Assembly: GCA_963849695.1 (NCBI GenBank) | Contig: CAWKIT010000038.1 | Location: 25,082-89,081, forward strand | DNA length: 64,000 nt | Source of the DNA: DASSUW01 sp963849695 | GTDB taxonomy: Bacteria; Actinomycetota; Thermoleophilia; Solirubrobacterales; Solirubrobacteraceae | Direction: 5' to 3' | Part shown: positions 31,291-41,002 of the stretch, in pieces | Position numbering within the stretch: position 1 is the stretch's first letter | How the letters are laid out: each line of letters starts with the position of its first letter | Translations under genes and position numbers: made by a program | The notes under the pieces: generated by a model | The model's database searches: none | Told to the model about the DNA's origin: nothing | Seen by the model: only the letters and a program-made list of their open reading frames with translations

Positions 31291-34052
31291 GTGGAGTTCC
31301 GCGTGCTCGGGCCGCTCGAGGTCATCCACAACGACACGGCCTCGGCGCCGTCCGGTGCGAAGGAGAGAGCGATCCTCGCACGGCTCCTGCTGGAGCCGGC
31401 CCGCGTGGTCGCCGCCGACGCCCTGCTCGAGGCCGCATGGCCCGGTGCCGACCCGCGGGCCGCGACACGCTCACTCGGCGTGCGGCTCGCGAACCTGCGC
31501 GCGTTCCTGGAGCCGGCGCGCCCGGCCGGCCGGCCGTCCACCCTGCTGGTCCGCGACGGCCACGGCTACCGGCTGGTCGCCGATCCGGAGCAGGTGGACG
31601 CCGTCCGCCTCGAGCGGCTGGTGCGCGACGCGACGAGGCTGGCGCCGTCCGACGCGCTGACCCGGTACGAGACCGCGCTCGCCCTGTGGCGCGGCACGCC
31701 GTTCGGCGACCTCGCGTACGCCGAGTTCGCGCAGGCCGAGATCCGGCGCCTCGAGGAGCTGCGGGTGCGCGCCGCCGAGGGCCGCGCGCGGGCGCTGGTC
31801 GAGCTGGGCCGCCACGAGGAGGCGCTGCCCGAGCTGCAGCGCCTGGCGGCGGCCGAGCCGCTGCGCGAGGAGCTCGCTCGGGCGCTGGCGCTCGCCCTGT
31901 ACCGCTGCGGGCGCCAGGTCGACGCCCTGGCCGCGCTGCGGGCGCTCGGCGCCGACCTCTCGGCGCTCGGGCTCGAGCCCGGCACCGACACGCGCGAGCT
32001 CGAGCGCGCGATCCTCCTGCACGACCGCTCGCTCGCAGAGCCCGGCGCCGGTCGTCCGGCGGCTGCCGAAGCGCGCGAGCCGCTTCTTCGGGCGCGAGGA
32101 GGACCTCGCGCACGCCGAGCGGCTCGCCGCCGAGTCGCCGCTGGTGACGATCACCGGCACCGGCGGCGCGGGCAAGACGCGGCTGGCGCTCGAGCTGGCC
32201 GGCCGGCGCGCGGATGCGTGGTGGTGCGAGCTGGCGCCGGTGACGGACGACGCCGACGTCGCCGGCGCGATCGCCGACGTGCTGGGCGACGGCGACCGCG
32301 GCCTCCTCGTGCTCGACAACTGCGAGCACGTGATCGACGGCGCGGCCGGCGCCGTCGAGGAGCTGCTCTCCCGCTGCCCCGACCTGCACATCCTCGCCAC
32401 CAGCCGCGCCCCGCTGGGCGTCGACGGCGAGCAGGTGCTGCGCCTCGGCGGCCTCGAGCCGGGCGGCGCCGTCGACCTGTTCGTCGACCGCGCGCGGGCG
32501 GCGGACGGAATCGTCGACCTCCCCGCAGTCGGCGAGTTGTGCCGGCGGCTGGACGGCCTGCCGCTGGCGATCGAGCTCGCGGCCGGCCGCACGCGCTCGA
32601 TGGCGCCGGCCGAGATCGTCGCGCGGCTCGACGAGCGGTTCAGCCTGCTGACGGTGCCGGGCCGCCGCGCGACCGCCCGCCACTCGACCCTGCGCGCCGC
32701 GATCGACTGGTCGTACGAGCAGCTCGGCGAGCCGCAGCGACGGCTGTTCGAGCGGCTGTCGGTGTTCGCGCGCGACTGCGCGCTCGACGACGCGCAGGCG
32801 GTATGCGCGGGCGACGGCGTCGACCGCGCGCAGGTGGCGTCGCTGCTCGACGATCTGGTCTGCAACTCGCTGGTCGTCGCTCGCGTCGTCGGTGGGCGGA
32901 CGCGCTACTCCCTGCTCGAGACGCTGCGCGAGTACGGCGCCGAGCGGCTGGCGGCGCGCGGCGAGCACGAACGCGCTCGCCGAGCGCCACGCCGATCACT
33001 ACGTCACGCGCGCGCGACGGGTGATCGATCGCGGCTGGCGGGAGTCGAAGCTGCCGTTCGTCGACGAGTTCGACGAGCTGCGCGCCGCCGTCCGCCGGTG
33101 CGAGCGCGACGAGCGGCCGGACCGGGCGTTCACGCTCGTCGAGGTGCTGTGGTGGCCGGCGCTCTCCCGCCACGCGGAGGAGACGGCGCGCCTGGCCGAG
33201 GAGACGCTCGAGCGCTGGCCCGCCATCCACCCGCTGCGACCGCGGGCGCTCGGGGCGGCGTCGGTCGCCCGGCTGGTGATCGGCGACGTGGCGGCCGCGC
33301 AGCGGCACGCCGACGCGGCGCTCGCGCTCGAGGCCGGGCTCGGTGAGGCCGCGCTCCTGGCCCGCCGGACGCTCGCGCAGATCGCGTTCTTCGGCGGCGA
33401 CCTGCTGCTTGCCGCGGTCCGCTGGCACGACCTCACGTACCTGGCGCGCGCCGCGGGCTACGACGGGCTCGTCTGCGAGGCGACCGGCTTCACGGTCCAG
33501 CTGCTGCACGCGGACGGCCGGTTCGACGCCGCGGCCGCGCTGGCGGCCGAGATGCGCGACGTGGCCGAGCGGCTCGCCTCGCCGATGATGGTCGCGTGGT
33601 CGCGCTACGTCAGCGGCGTCGCCCTGCTCGAACGCTCGCCTGAGGAGGCGCGGCGGTGGCTCGAGGGAGCGCTCGCTTTCGCGCGCGAGGCCGACCACCA
33701 CCACATGATCCGCTTCAGCCTGCGCGCGCTCGGCGTCGGCGCCAGCCTGCGCGGCGATCATGCCGAGGCCAGCGCGCGCCTGCTGGCGGCGCTCGAGTAC
33801 GACGAGGCGCGCAGCGACGCCGCCTCGCAGTGGACGACGCTGCTGGCGATCGCCGACGTGCTGCTCGAGCGCGGGCGGCTCGACGCCGCCGCCGAGCTGC
33901 TCGGCGCCACGGAGCCCTGGCCGGCGGCGCCGTTCCTGCGCGCGCTCGCCGCACGCGCGTGCGGCCGGCTGTCCGATCGCTTGGACGCGCTCGAGCGCGG
34001 CCGATGGCTCGACCTCGAGGCTGCCAAGGCCCTGGCCCGGGCCGAACTCTAG
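31291..34052 (+). CDS. SARP/AfsR-type regulator with NB-ARC ATPase (two +1 frame breaks)
   Basis: GTG 31291 (VEFRVLGPLEVIHND). Residues 1-95 are an OmpR-type winged helix (AKERAILARLLLEPARVVAA). Residues 100-250 are a bacterial transcriptional activation domain (YETALALWRGTPFGDLAYAE, LREELARALALALYRCGRQ). An NB-ARC ATPase follows with P-loop ITGTGGAGKTRLALELAGRR and LLVLDNCEHVIDGA, then TPR-like helices. Extra bases near 32044 (CCCGGCGCC) and 32969 (CACGAAC) break the frame; with both removed the product is 919 residues. No other damage is visible. AfsR-like proteins activate secondary metabolism or sugar genes; here the divergent manB operon is the closest candidate target. Confidence 0.85.
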
Positions 34053-34064
34053 AATCGAAGCGCG

Positions 34065-34814
34065 ATGGCCGGACACTCCAAGTGGGCGGGGATCAAGCAC
34101 AAGAAGGCGATCGTCGACGCCCGGCGCGGCAAGCTGTTCACGAAGCTCGCGCGCGCGATCACGGTCGCCGCGAAGGACGGCGGCGGCGACGTCGAAGGCA
34201 ACCCGGCGCTCGCGCTCGCCGTGCAGAAGGCCAGGGACGCGTCGATGCCGAAGGACAACATCGAGCGCGCGATCGCCAAGGGGACCGGGGAGGGCGCCGA
34301 CGCCGAGGCGCTGGAGGCGGTCATGTACGAGGGCTACGGCCCCGGCGGCGTGGCGGTGCTGGTGGAGGCGCTGACCGACAACCGCAACCGCACCGGCGCC
34401 GATATGCGGCACATCTTCGGCAAGAACGGCGGCAACCTCGGCGAGCCGGGCTCGGTCGCCTACCTGTTCGACAAGAAGGGCGTCGTCGTGGTCGACGGCG
34501 AGCGCTACTCCGAGGACGACCTGATGGTGGCGATCGACGCGGGCGCCGAGGACATCCAGATGGACGCCGACGTGTTCGAGGTCCTGTGCGAGCCGGCCGA
34601 CCTGGCCGCCGTGCGGGCCGCGCTCAGTGATGCGGGGGTCGAGGTCGACGAGGCGTCGGTGGCGCAGCGGCCGAAGACCCTGGTGCCGCTCGACGAGGAC
34701 GGCGCGACCAAGGTGCTGCGGCTGATCGACGCTCTGGAGGAGCAGGACGACGTCGACGCCGTCCACGCGAACTTCGACGTCGACGCCGAGATCCTGGAGC
34801 GGGTCGCGGGCTGA
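34065..34814 (+). CDS. yebC: YebC/PmpR-family protein
   Basis: A 249-residue TACO1/YebC protein: MAGHSKWAGIKHKKAIVDAR, LFTKLARAITVAAKDGGGD, KARDASMPKDNIERAIAKG, EGYGPGGVAVLVEALTDNRN and a C-terminal domain with AYLFDKKGVVVVDGERY. YebC proteins were named as transcription factors; recent work links them to relief of ribosome stalling at polyproline. Full length. It opens the conserved yebC-ruvCAB-secDF-relA run and begins 12 nt after the SARP-type gene. Confidence 0.96.
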   Translation: MAGHSKWAGIKHKKAIVDARRGKLFTKLARAITVAAKDGGGDVEGNPALALAVQKARDASMPKDNIERAIAKGTGEGADAEALEAVMYEGYGPGGVAVLVEALTDNRNRTGADMRHIFGKNGGNLGEPGSVAYLFDKKGVVVVDGERYSEDDLMVAIDAGAEDIQMDADVFEVLCEPADLAAVRAALSDAGVEVDEASVAQRPKTLVPLDEDGATKVLRLIDALEEQDDVDAVHANFDVDAEILERVAG

Positions 34815-34837
34815 GGCCGTCCAGGTCACCGGCCGCC

Positions 34838-35221
34838 GTCGGGCTCGTGGCGCTGATGGCGCTCGGCAGCGTCGTGATGTGGCTCGGCGTGCCGCTCGGG
34901 CTGGTGTACCTCGCCTCCAAGCTCGCCGACTCGCCCGAGCCCAGCATGGGGCCGTACCTGCTGATCATCATCGGGCTGCCGGTGGGGATGGCGGCGGTGG
35001 CGAAGGGGCTCGGCGCCTTGAATCGCGCCCACATCCGTGTGACCGGCACGGAGGTCGACGAGTACCGGCCGGGATGGACCCGCTCGATGCGCGGCGAGCG
35101 GCAGGTGGATCGGCGGGGCGGGGTGCTCGACCGGGTGATGATCGTGTCGGTCGGCGTCGCCGCGGTGGTATTCGCGGTGTGGTTCTTCGGGTTCGCCGGG
35201 TCCTCGATGCCTGGCGGTTGA
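34838..35221 (+). CDS. Small membrane protein, unknown function
   Basis: About 127 residues (GTG 34838; ATG 34847 also possible). Two helices near the N-terminus (VMWLGVPLGLVYLASKLA and GPYLLIIIGLPVGMAAVAKG), a cytosolic arginine-rich loop (DEYRPGWTRSMRGERQVDRR), and a third helix (VMIVSVGVAAVVFAVWFFGF) before a short tail. No known motif. Actinobacterial yebC-ruvC intervals often hold small membrane proteins, so the position may be conserved. Confidence 0.65.
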   Translation, partial: VGLVALMALGSVVMWLGVPLGLVYLASKLADSPEPSMGPYLLIIIGLPVGMAAVAKGLGALNRAHIRVTGTEVDEYRPGWTRSMRGERQVDRRGGVLDRVMIVSVGVAAVVFAVWFFGFAGSSMPGG

Positions 35222-35450
35222 GCGGGCGAACGTCAACTGCGGCTGGGTAGGGCAGCGGGGGAGCCGCCCGTGCGGCGTCCGTGGCGCGAAATCGACCGAC
35301 TATGCGGTCATTAGGCGCCACGATCGCGGGCGTGGCGCCTTTGCCTCGCCATTCGGTGCGAAGGCGCCACGGTCGGTCGGCGGCCGATCCCGCCTCCCTC
35401 AATGCCGAAGTTCGTCCCGCGGCGCGATCGGCAGCCGAAGTTCGTCCCGC
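35222..35450. repeat. Nested inverted-repeat element B, related to element A
   Basis: It lies between the small membrane gene and ruvC. Hairpin 1 is CGTGGCGC (35280-35287) with GCGCCACG (35315-35322), with inner GACCG/CGGTC. Hairpin 2 is CGTGGCGCCTT (35331-35341) with AAGGCGCCACG (35361-35371), with inner TCGC/GCGA. Outer flanks pair imperfectly (35222-35279 with 35372-35420). It shares CGATCCCGCCTCCCT (35385-35399) and two copies of GCCGAAGTTCGTCCCGC (35404-35420, 35434-35450) with the element at 17.0-17.18 kb. Confidence 0.75.
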
Positions 35451-35492
35451 CACGCCAGGAAGGCGTCCGACGCCCGGCGCAGAATCCCCGCC

Positions 35493-35990
35493 GTGTACGT
35501 GATCGTCCTCGGCATCGATCCCGGCGTGGCCCACACCGGCTACGGCGTCGTAGCCCAGCATCGGGGGAGGATGCTGGCGCTGGACGGCGGCGTGGTCGAG
35601 ACCGCGCCCGGGCTCGATGCCGGGCGGCGCCTGGTGGCGATCCACGAGCGGGTGGGCGCGCTGCTCGACGAGCACCGGCCCGACGCGCTCGCGCTCGAGG
35701 ACCTCTACTTCGGCGCCAACGCCCACTCCGCCTTCGCGGTCGGCCAGGCGCGCGGGGTGGCGATGCTGGCGGCCGGCCAGCGCGGCGTGCCGACCGCCTC
35801 GTACACGCCGCAGCAGGTCAAGAGCGCCGTGTGCGGCAACGGCCGCGCGGCCAAGGACCAGGTGCAGCGGATGGTGCAGACGCTGCTCGCGCTGACCGAG
35901 CTACCGCGCCCGGACCACGCCGCCGACGCGCTCGCGGTCGCGATCTGCCACGCCAACGGGGCGCCGCTGAGCGCGGCGCTGGCCGGATGA
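35493..35990 (+). CDS. ruvC: Holliday junction resolvase RuvC
   Basis: A 165-residue endonuclease that cuts Holliday junctions as a dimer with RuvAB. The four acidic catalytic positions are seen in VLGIDPGVAHTGYGV (Asp), ALALEDLYFG (Glu), and DHAADALAVAICHAN (the last two Asp). The DNA-binding segment TPQQVKSAVCGNGRAAKDQV is intact. GTG 35493 is used, and GTG 35499 is equally possible. It overlaps ruvA by 4 nt. Confidence 0.97.
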   Translation: MYVIVLGIDPGVAHTGYGVVAQHRGRMLALDGGVVETAPGLDAGRRLVAIHERVGALLDEHRPDALALEDLYFGANAHSAFAVGQARGVAMLAAGQRGVPTASYTPQQVKSAVCGNGRAAKDQVQRMVQTLLALTELPRPDHAADALAVAICHANGAPLSAALAG

Positions 35991-36553
35991 TCGCCCTGCT
36001 GGACGGAACCGTGGCCGTGCGCCGCGCCGACCACGTCGTCGTCTCGTGCGGCGGCGTCGGCTACCGGCTGGCCGTCTCCGCGGAGACGCTCCGGCACATC
36101 CCGCGCGTGGGGACCGAGACCGAGATCCACACCCATCTGATCGTCCGCGACGACGCGCTCCAGCTCTACGGCTTCGCCACCGAGGAGGAGCGCGACCTGT
36201 TCCTGCTGCTGATCGGCGTCCAGTCGGTCGGCCCGAAGATGGCGCTCGCCGTCCTCTCCGGCGGCCCGCCGCGCGACCTCCTGACCGCGATCACGGCCGG
36301 CGACACCGGCCGGCTCCAGGCCGCCCCCGGCATCGGCAAGCGGACCGCCGAGCGGATCGTGGTCGAGCTGCGCGAGAAGGTCGAGGAGCCGATCGTGATC
36401 CGGCGCGCCGGCGACGACCCGCGGATGCTCGCGCGCGACGGCCTGGTCGGCCTCGGGTTCTCCCCGCAGGAGGCCGACAAGCTCCTCGAAGGCGCACCCG
36501 GCGAAACGCCCGAGGACCTGATCGCGCACGCGCTCAAGGGGGCGCGGCGATGA
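35987..36553 (+). CDS. ruvA: Holliday junction branch migration protein RuvA
   Basis: A 188-residue tetrameric junction-binding protein. Domain I (OB fold) is MIALLDGTVAVRRADHVVVS; domain II has the helix-hairpin-helix pairs IGVQSVGPKMALAVLSG and QAAPGIGKRTAERIVVELRE; domain III (LVGLGFSPQEADKLLEGAPG) contacts RuvB. ATG overlaps the ruvC stop and its own stop overlaps the ruvB ATG, both by 4 nt. Confidence 0.97.
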   Translation: MIALLDGTVAVRRADHVVVSCGGVGYRLAVSAETLRHIPRVGTETEIHTHLIVRDDALQLYGFATEEERDLFLLLIGVQSVGPKMALAVLSGGPPRDLLTAITAGDTGRLQAAPGIGKRTAERIVVELREKVEEPIVIRRAGDDPRMLARDGLVGLGFSPQEADKLLEGAPGETPEDLIAHALKGARR

Positions 36554-37578
36554 TCCGCAGCCCGGGCGCCGACCGCATCCAGAGCCCGCAGGAGCGCCCC
36601 GAGGAGGACGTCGACGCGACGCTGCGCCCGCGCCTGCTCGAGGAGTTCATCGGCCAGGAGGCGCTGAAGGAGCAGCTCGGCGTCTCGATCGCGGCAGCCG
36701 CCGCCCGCGACGAGGCGCTCGACCACGTGCTGCTGGCCGGCCCGCCCGGCCTCGGCAAGACCTCGCTCGCCCAGATCGTGGCCGCCGAGCTCGACGTCCC
36801 GTTCGTGCAGACCGCCGGCCCCGCGCTCGAGCGCAAGGCCGACATCGCGTCGTTCCTGACCGCGCTCGAGTCGCGCGCGGTGTTCTTCGTCGACGAGATC
36901 CACCGCCTCCCGCGCGCCGTGGAGGAGACCTTCTACCCGGCGATGGAGGACCGCCGGCTCCCGATCACGGTCGGCGCCGGCGCCGGGGCGCGTGTCGTCA
37001 CGCTCGAGCTGCCGGCCTTCACGCTGATCGGCGCCACCACCCGGGCCGGACTCCTCACCACGCCGCTGCGCGACCGCTTCGGCATCCAGCACCGGCTCGA
37101 CCACTACGACACCGCCGACCTGGCGCGGATCGTCACCCGCTCGGCACGCGTGCTCGACGTGCGGATCGACGCCGACGGCGCGCGCGCGATCGCCGAGCGC
37201 GCCCGCGGCACCCCGCGCGTGGCAAACCGGCTGCTGCGCCGCGTGCGCGACTTCGCGCAGGTGAACGGCGACACGCCGATCGACGCCGCCGTGGCCGGCG
37301 CCGCGCTCGACCTGCTCGAGGTCGACCACGCCGGGCTCGACCGGCTCGACCGCGAGATCCTGTCGACGATCTGCAACCGGTTCTCCGGCGGCCCCGTCGG
37401 CCTCTCCACGCTCGCCGTCGCGGTGCAGGAGGAATCCGACACGATCGAGGACGTCTACGAGCCCTACCTGCTCCAGCAGGGCTTCCTCATCCGCACCCCG
37501 CGCGGCCGGTGCGCGACCGTCCACGCCTTCCGCCACCTCGGCCTCGAGCCCGCGGCTGACAACTCGACGTTGTTCTGA
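36550..37578 (+). CDS. ruvB: Holliday junction DNA helicase RuvB
   Basis: A 342-residue AAA+ motor that drives branch migration as a hexamer. Seen: RPRLLEEFIGQEALKEQL, Walker A LLAGPPGLGKTSLA, Walker B with VFFVDEIHRL, sensor 1 TLIGATTRAGLLTTPLRDRF, sensor 2 GTPRVANRLLRRVRDFA and the winged helix STICNRFSGGPVGLSTLAVA ending in RTPRGRCATVHAFRHLG. Complete. A 17-bp sequence spanning its last codons is repeated 54 bp downstream. Confidence 0.98.
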   Translation: MIRSPGADRIQSPQERPEEDVDATLRPRLLEEFIGQEALKEQLGVSIAAAAARDEALDHVLLAGPPGLGKTSLAQIVAAELDVPFVQTAGPALERKADIASFLTALESRAVFFVDEIHRLPRAVEETFYPAMEDRRLPITVGAGAGARVVTLELPAFTLIGATTRAGLLTTPLRDRFGIQHRLDHYDTADLARIVTRSARVLDVRIDADGARAIAERARGTPRVANRLLRRVRDFAQVNGDTPIDAAVAGAALDLLEVDHAGLDRLDREILSTICNRFSGGPVGLSTLAVAVQEESDTIEDVYEPYLLQQGFLIRTPRGRCATVHAFRHLGLEPAADNSTLF

Positions 37579-37632
37579 CGAGCTCCGACCGCGCGGCTCC
37601 AGCCGACCGCCTCGGACTCGACGTTGTCCTGA
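37562..37632 (+). repeat. 17-bp direct repeat at the ruvB 3' end
   Basis: ACTCGACGTTGTTCTGA (37562-37578), which encodes the last ruvB codons and its stop, recurs as ACTCGACGTTGTCCTGA (37616-37632) with one mismatch. The intervening bases are GC-rich with no other feature. It looks like a small local duplication. Confidence 0.6.
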
Positions 37633-37669
37633 TCGAGCCTTTAGTCCAGCCGGTCTAGGCTAGGGGGCT

Positions 37670-38119
37670 GTGGCGCACCTGTTCATCTGCCCCAACTGCG
37701 GCCATCGGACGTCCGAGACCGACCGCCAACAGGGGTTCCGCAACCAGCCGCGCGGCTGCAGCAAGTGCGGCTTCGGCTTCCTGTTCGAGCTGCTCGACGA
37801 CTACTACCCGGCGCCGAACGCGGCGTTCTTCGTGTGCGACCAGAACGGTCGCATCATCGGCTGCGGCCGCGGGTCGCGCGAGCTGACCGGGCTTTCCGAC
37901 GAGAAGGTGATGGGCCGCGAGGTGCGCGAGGTGCTCGGGCTCGACTTCGAGGGCGGCGCCGACCACGTCGGCACCGTGCTGGAGTGGGGTGTGCGCCAGC
38001 TCGGCAAGCCGGTCGTCGTCCATGCCGAGGGAGATCTGCCCGCGAGAGCGGTCGCCGATCTGTTTCCGGCGTACGATGACGACGGCGGTCTGCTGCTGGT
38101 TCTCACGCCGTCGAAGTAG
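37670..38119 (+). CDS. Zinc-ribbon plus PAS-domain protein
   Basis: A 149-residue protein starting at GTG 37670, with AGGGGG 6 nt upstream. The N-terminus is a zinc ribbon: HLFICPNCGHRTS and GCSKCGFGFLFEL (CxxC...CxxC). It is followed by a PAS-like fold, DDYYPAPNAAFFVCDQNGRI, IGCGRGSRELTGLSDEKVMG, REVREVLGLDF. No output domain is visible, so it may be a sensor or adaptor that passes a signal by protein contact. It sits between ruvB and secDF, where yajC often is found in actinobacteria. Confidence 0.75.
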   Translation: MAHLFICPNCGHRTSETDRQQGFRNQPRGCSKCGFGFLFELLDDYYPAPNAAFFVCDQNGRIIGCGRGSRELTGLSDEKVMGREVREVLGLDFEGGADHVGTVLEWGVRQLGKPVVVHAEGDLPARAVADLFPAYDDDGGLLLVLTPSK

Positions 38120-38146
38120 CGGGCTCTAACCTTCACCAGCCAGGCA

Positions 38147-41002
38147 ATGTCCGAACGCCGCCGCTCCCTCCTCGTCCTGCTCGTCGTCATCGGCCTGATC
38201 GCCGGGTCGGTCTACGCGATCAGCACGCGCGACACGAAGCTCGGCCTCGACCTTCAGGGCGGTGTCCAGCTCATCTACGAGGGCCAGCCGACGGCCCAGC
38301 AGCCGACCGTCACGCAGGAGGCGCTCGACAGGTCGCTGGACATCATGCGCGACCGCGTCGACGCCTTCGGCGTGTCCGAGCCCGAGCTGCTGCTGGCGGG
38401 CGAGAACCAGATCGAGGTCAACCTCCCAGGCGAGGAGGACGCCGAGCGCGCGGCACAGCAGGTCGGCTCCACCGCCCAGCTGTTCTTCTACGACTGGGAA
38501 GCCAGCATCCTCGACGAGAACTGCCAGACCGACCCCGACGAGAACGCCAGCGCCAAGCAGCCGGTCACCGGCTTCTACAACGCGGTCAAGCGCGCCTCGC
38601 GGTGCGATCCGCAGGCCGACGGCAACAACAACTCCGCCGACGCCCCGCGCTTCTACGCGTTCAACAAGGTCTCCAAGCAGCCGTACAACGACGGGCAGCC
38701 GTCCGAGTCGCGCGAGGCCGCGCTCGAGGACCTCACGCCGGAGCAGCGCGAGAACGCCGAGGTGCTGGAGGTGCCGGAGGGCATCCTCGTCGTGCGCGAC
38801 GAGAAGCCGAGCCCCGACGCCGCGGATCCCGACCGCTTCTGGGTGATCGAGGACAACCCGGCGCTGTCGGGCACGGACATCAAGAACCCGGAGCAGAACT
38901 TCGACGACGCGCGCGAGCCGATCGTCACGTTCGACTTCACGGACAAGGGCCGTGACGCGTTCCAGCGGATCACGCAGAACATCGCCGAGCGCGGGCTCGA
39001 CAACGCGCTCCCCGGCGACAACCCGATCAACGGCTCCCAGCACTTCGCGATCGTGCTCGACGACGAGCTGGTCTCGGCGCCGTACATCAACTACCAGGAG
39101 AACCCGCAGGGCATCGACGGCTCGACCGGCGCCCAGATCTCCGGCAGCTTCACGATCTCCTCCGCGCAGGACCTGGCGCGGATCCTCGAGATCGGCGCCC
39201 TGCCGATCCGGCTCGAGCTCGTCTCGCGCTCGCAGGTCTCGGCGACGCTCGGCCAGCAGGCGCTCGACCAGGGCCTGGTCGCCGGCCTCGCCGGCTTCGC
39301 GATCGTCGCGCTGTTCCTGATCACCTTCTACCGCGTCCTCGGCGTCATCGCCGTCCTCGCGATGGCGATCTACGGGCTCTACTTCTTCGCGCTCGTCAAG
39401 CTGATCCCGATCGTCCTCACGCTGCCGGGCATCGCGGGCCTGATCCTCACGCTGGGCGTGGCGGCGGACGCGAACATCGTCATCTTCGAGCGCGTCAAGG
39501 AGGAGATGCGAGGCGGCAGATCGGTCGCCCAGGCGATCTCCGCGGGCTACAAGAAGGGCCTGACGGCGATCATGGACGCCAACATCGTCACGGTCCTGGT
39601 CGCCTTCATCCTGTTCGTGCTGGCGACCGCGGGCGTCCGCGGCTTCGCGCTCACCCTCGCCGTCGGCGTCATCCTCTCGCTGTTCACCGCCGTGCTCGCC
39701 ACCCAGGCGATGCTGTACGCGCTGCGCGGCACGGCGCTGCTGCGCTCGCGCGCCGCGCTCGGGGCGCGCGACCCGAAGCCGATCAAGTTCGACTTCATGG
39801 GCCGCTCGAAGGCGTTCTTCGCGGTCTCGGGCACGATCCTGCTCATCTGCGCGCTGGCGATCGCGATCAACGGGCTGAACTTCGGCATCGACTTCGAGGG
39901 CGGCACGCGGATCACGGCGGCGCTGGAGCGATCCGCGTCCGTCGACCAGGTGCGCGACGCGCTCGCGCCGGTCGGCCTCGCCGACGCCGAGATCCAGACC
40001 ATCGACAACCCGGAGCTCGGCCAGAACGTCGTTCAGATCAGCGCCGAGGAGCTCGCGCCGGCACAGGTCGACCAGGTCGAGAACGCGCTCCAGCAGGAGT
40101 TCGGGTTCGCCGACGATCCCAGCACCGAGTCGATCGGCGCGAGCTTCGGCCAGTCGGTGGCCCAGAGCGCGATCTACGCGATCATCGCGTCGCTGATCGT
40201 GGTGTCGATCTACATCACGCTGCGCTTCCAGTGGAAGTTCGCGGTGCCGGTGCTGATCGCCCTCATGCACGACCTGCTGATCACCGGCGGCGTCTACGCA
40301 CTGGTCGGCCGGGAGGTGACGGCGTCGACGGTCGCGGCGCTCCTGACCATCTTGGGCTTCTCGCTCTACGACACGATCGTCGTGTTCGACCGGATCCGGG
40401 AGAACATCCCGCGGATGCCGAACGCGGCCTTCTCGCAGATCTACAACCGCTCGATGTCCGAGGTGATCGTGCGCTCGCTGGCGACCAGCTTCTGCGCCGG
40501 GCTGCCGATCCTCGCACTGCTCCTGTTCGGCGGCGAGACGCTGCAGGACTTCGCGTTCGCGCTGCTGATCGGGACGCTGTCGGGCACCTACTCGTCGGTG
40601 TTCATCGCCGGCCCCGTGCTCACCTACTGGAAGTCGCGCGAGCCGGTGTACCACGCACGCGAGGAGCGGATCCGCCGCGAGTTCGGCGGCGTCGTGCCGG
40701 CGTATGCGGTGGCGACGGCGGGCGCGCCGGTCGACGTCGCGCCGAAGGAGCGCCGCAAGCGCAGCCTCACGGCGCCGCCCGATCCCGCGAAGCGGGGTCT
40801 CGAGCGACGAGTTCGAGGAGATGGTGCGCGACCTCGGCGTCGAGGAGGAGCCCCAGCCCGCCGCGGCGACGCGCTCCGCCGGACGGCCGGCCGGCGGTCG
40901 CCGCGCGCGCTCGCGTGCCGAGCGCGACGGCGAGCAGCCGCCGAGGGCGGCGCCGAGAAGCCGAAGAAGCCGCGCAACCGCCGGCACGGGAGGCCGCGCT
41001 GA
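38147..41002 (+). CDS. secDF: Fused protein translocase SecDF (C-terminal tail frame-broken)
   Basis: A 951-residue fusion of SecD (about 1-540) and SecF (about 545-880). SecD shows DTKLGLDLQGGVQLIYEG, the periplasmic P1 region, LPIRLELVSRSQVSATLG and AADANIVIFERVKEEM. SecF shows GLNFGIDFEGGTRITAAL, SIYITLRFQWKFAVPVLIAL and LTILGFSLYDTIVVFDRIRE. It uses the proton gradient to pull proteins through SecYEG. After the last membrane helix the cytosolic tail is read in frame to 41002, but a +1 near 40795 and a -1 near 40940 put about 48 residues out of frame; the alternative frame reads VSSDEFEEMVRDLGVEEEP, a plausible native tail. Confidence 0.95.
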   Translation: MSERRRSLLVLLVVIGLIAGSVYAISTRDTKLGLDLQGGVQLIYEGQPTAQQPTVTQEALDRSLDIMRDRVDAFGVSEPELLLAGENQIEVNLPGEEDAERAAQQVGSTAQLFFYDWEASILDENCQTDPDENASAKQPVTGFYNAVKRASRCDPQADGNNNSADAPRFYAFNKVSKQPYNDGQPSESREAALEDLTPEQRENAEVLEVPEGILVVRDEKPSPDAADPDRFWVIEDNPALSGTDIKNPEQNFDDAREPIVTFDFTDKGRDAFQRITQNIAERGLDNALPGDNPINGSQHFAIVLDDELVSAPYINYQENPQGIDGSTGAQISGSFTISSAQDLARILEIGALPIRLELVSRSQVSATLGQQALDQGLVAGLAGFAIVALFLITFYRVLGVIAVLAMAIYGLYFFALVKLIPIVLTLPGIAGLILTLGVAADANIVIFERVKEEMRGGRSVAQAISAGYKKGLTAIMDANIVTVLVAFILFVLATAGVRGFALTLAVGVILSLFTAVLATQAMLYALRGTALLRSRAALGARDPKPIKFDFMGRSKAFFAVSGTILLICALAIAINGLNFGIDFEGGTRITAALERSASVDQVRDALAPVGLADAEIQTIDNPELGQNVVQISAEELAPAQVDQVENALQQEFGFADDPSTESIGASFGQSVAQSAIYAIIASLIVVSIYITLRFQWKFAVPVLIALMHDLLITGGVYALVGREVTASTVAALLTILGFSLYDTIVVFDRIRENIPRMPNAAFSQIYNRSMSEVIVRSLATSFCAGLPILALLLFGGETLQDFAFALLIGTLSGTYSSVFIAGPVLTYWKSREPVYHAREERIRREFGGVVPAYAVATAGAPVDVAPKERRKRSLTAPPDPAKRGLERRVRGDGARPRRRGGAPARRGDALRRTAGRRSPRALACRARRRAAAEGGAEKPKKPRNRRHGRPR

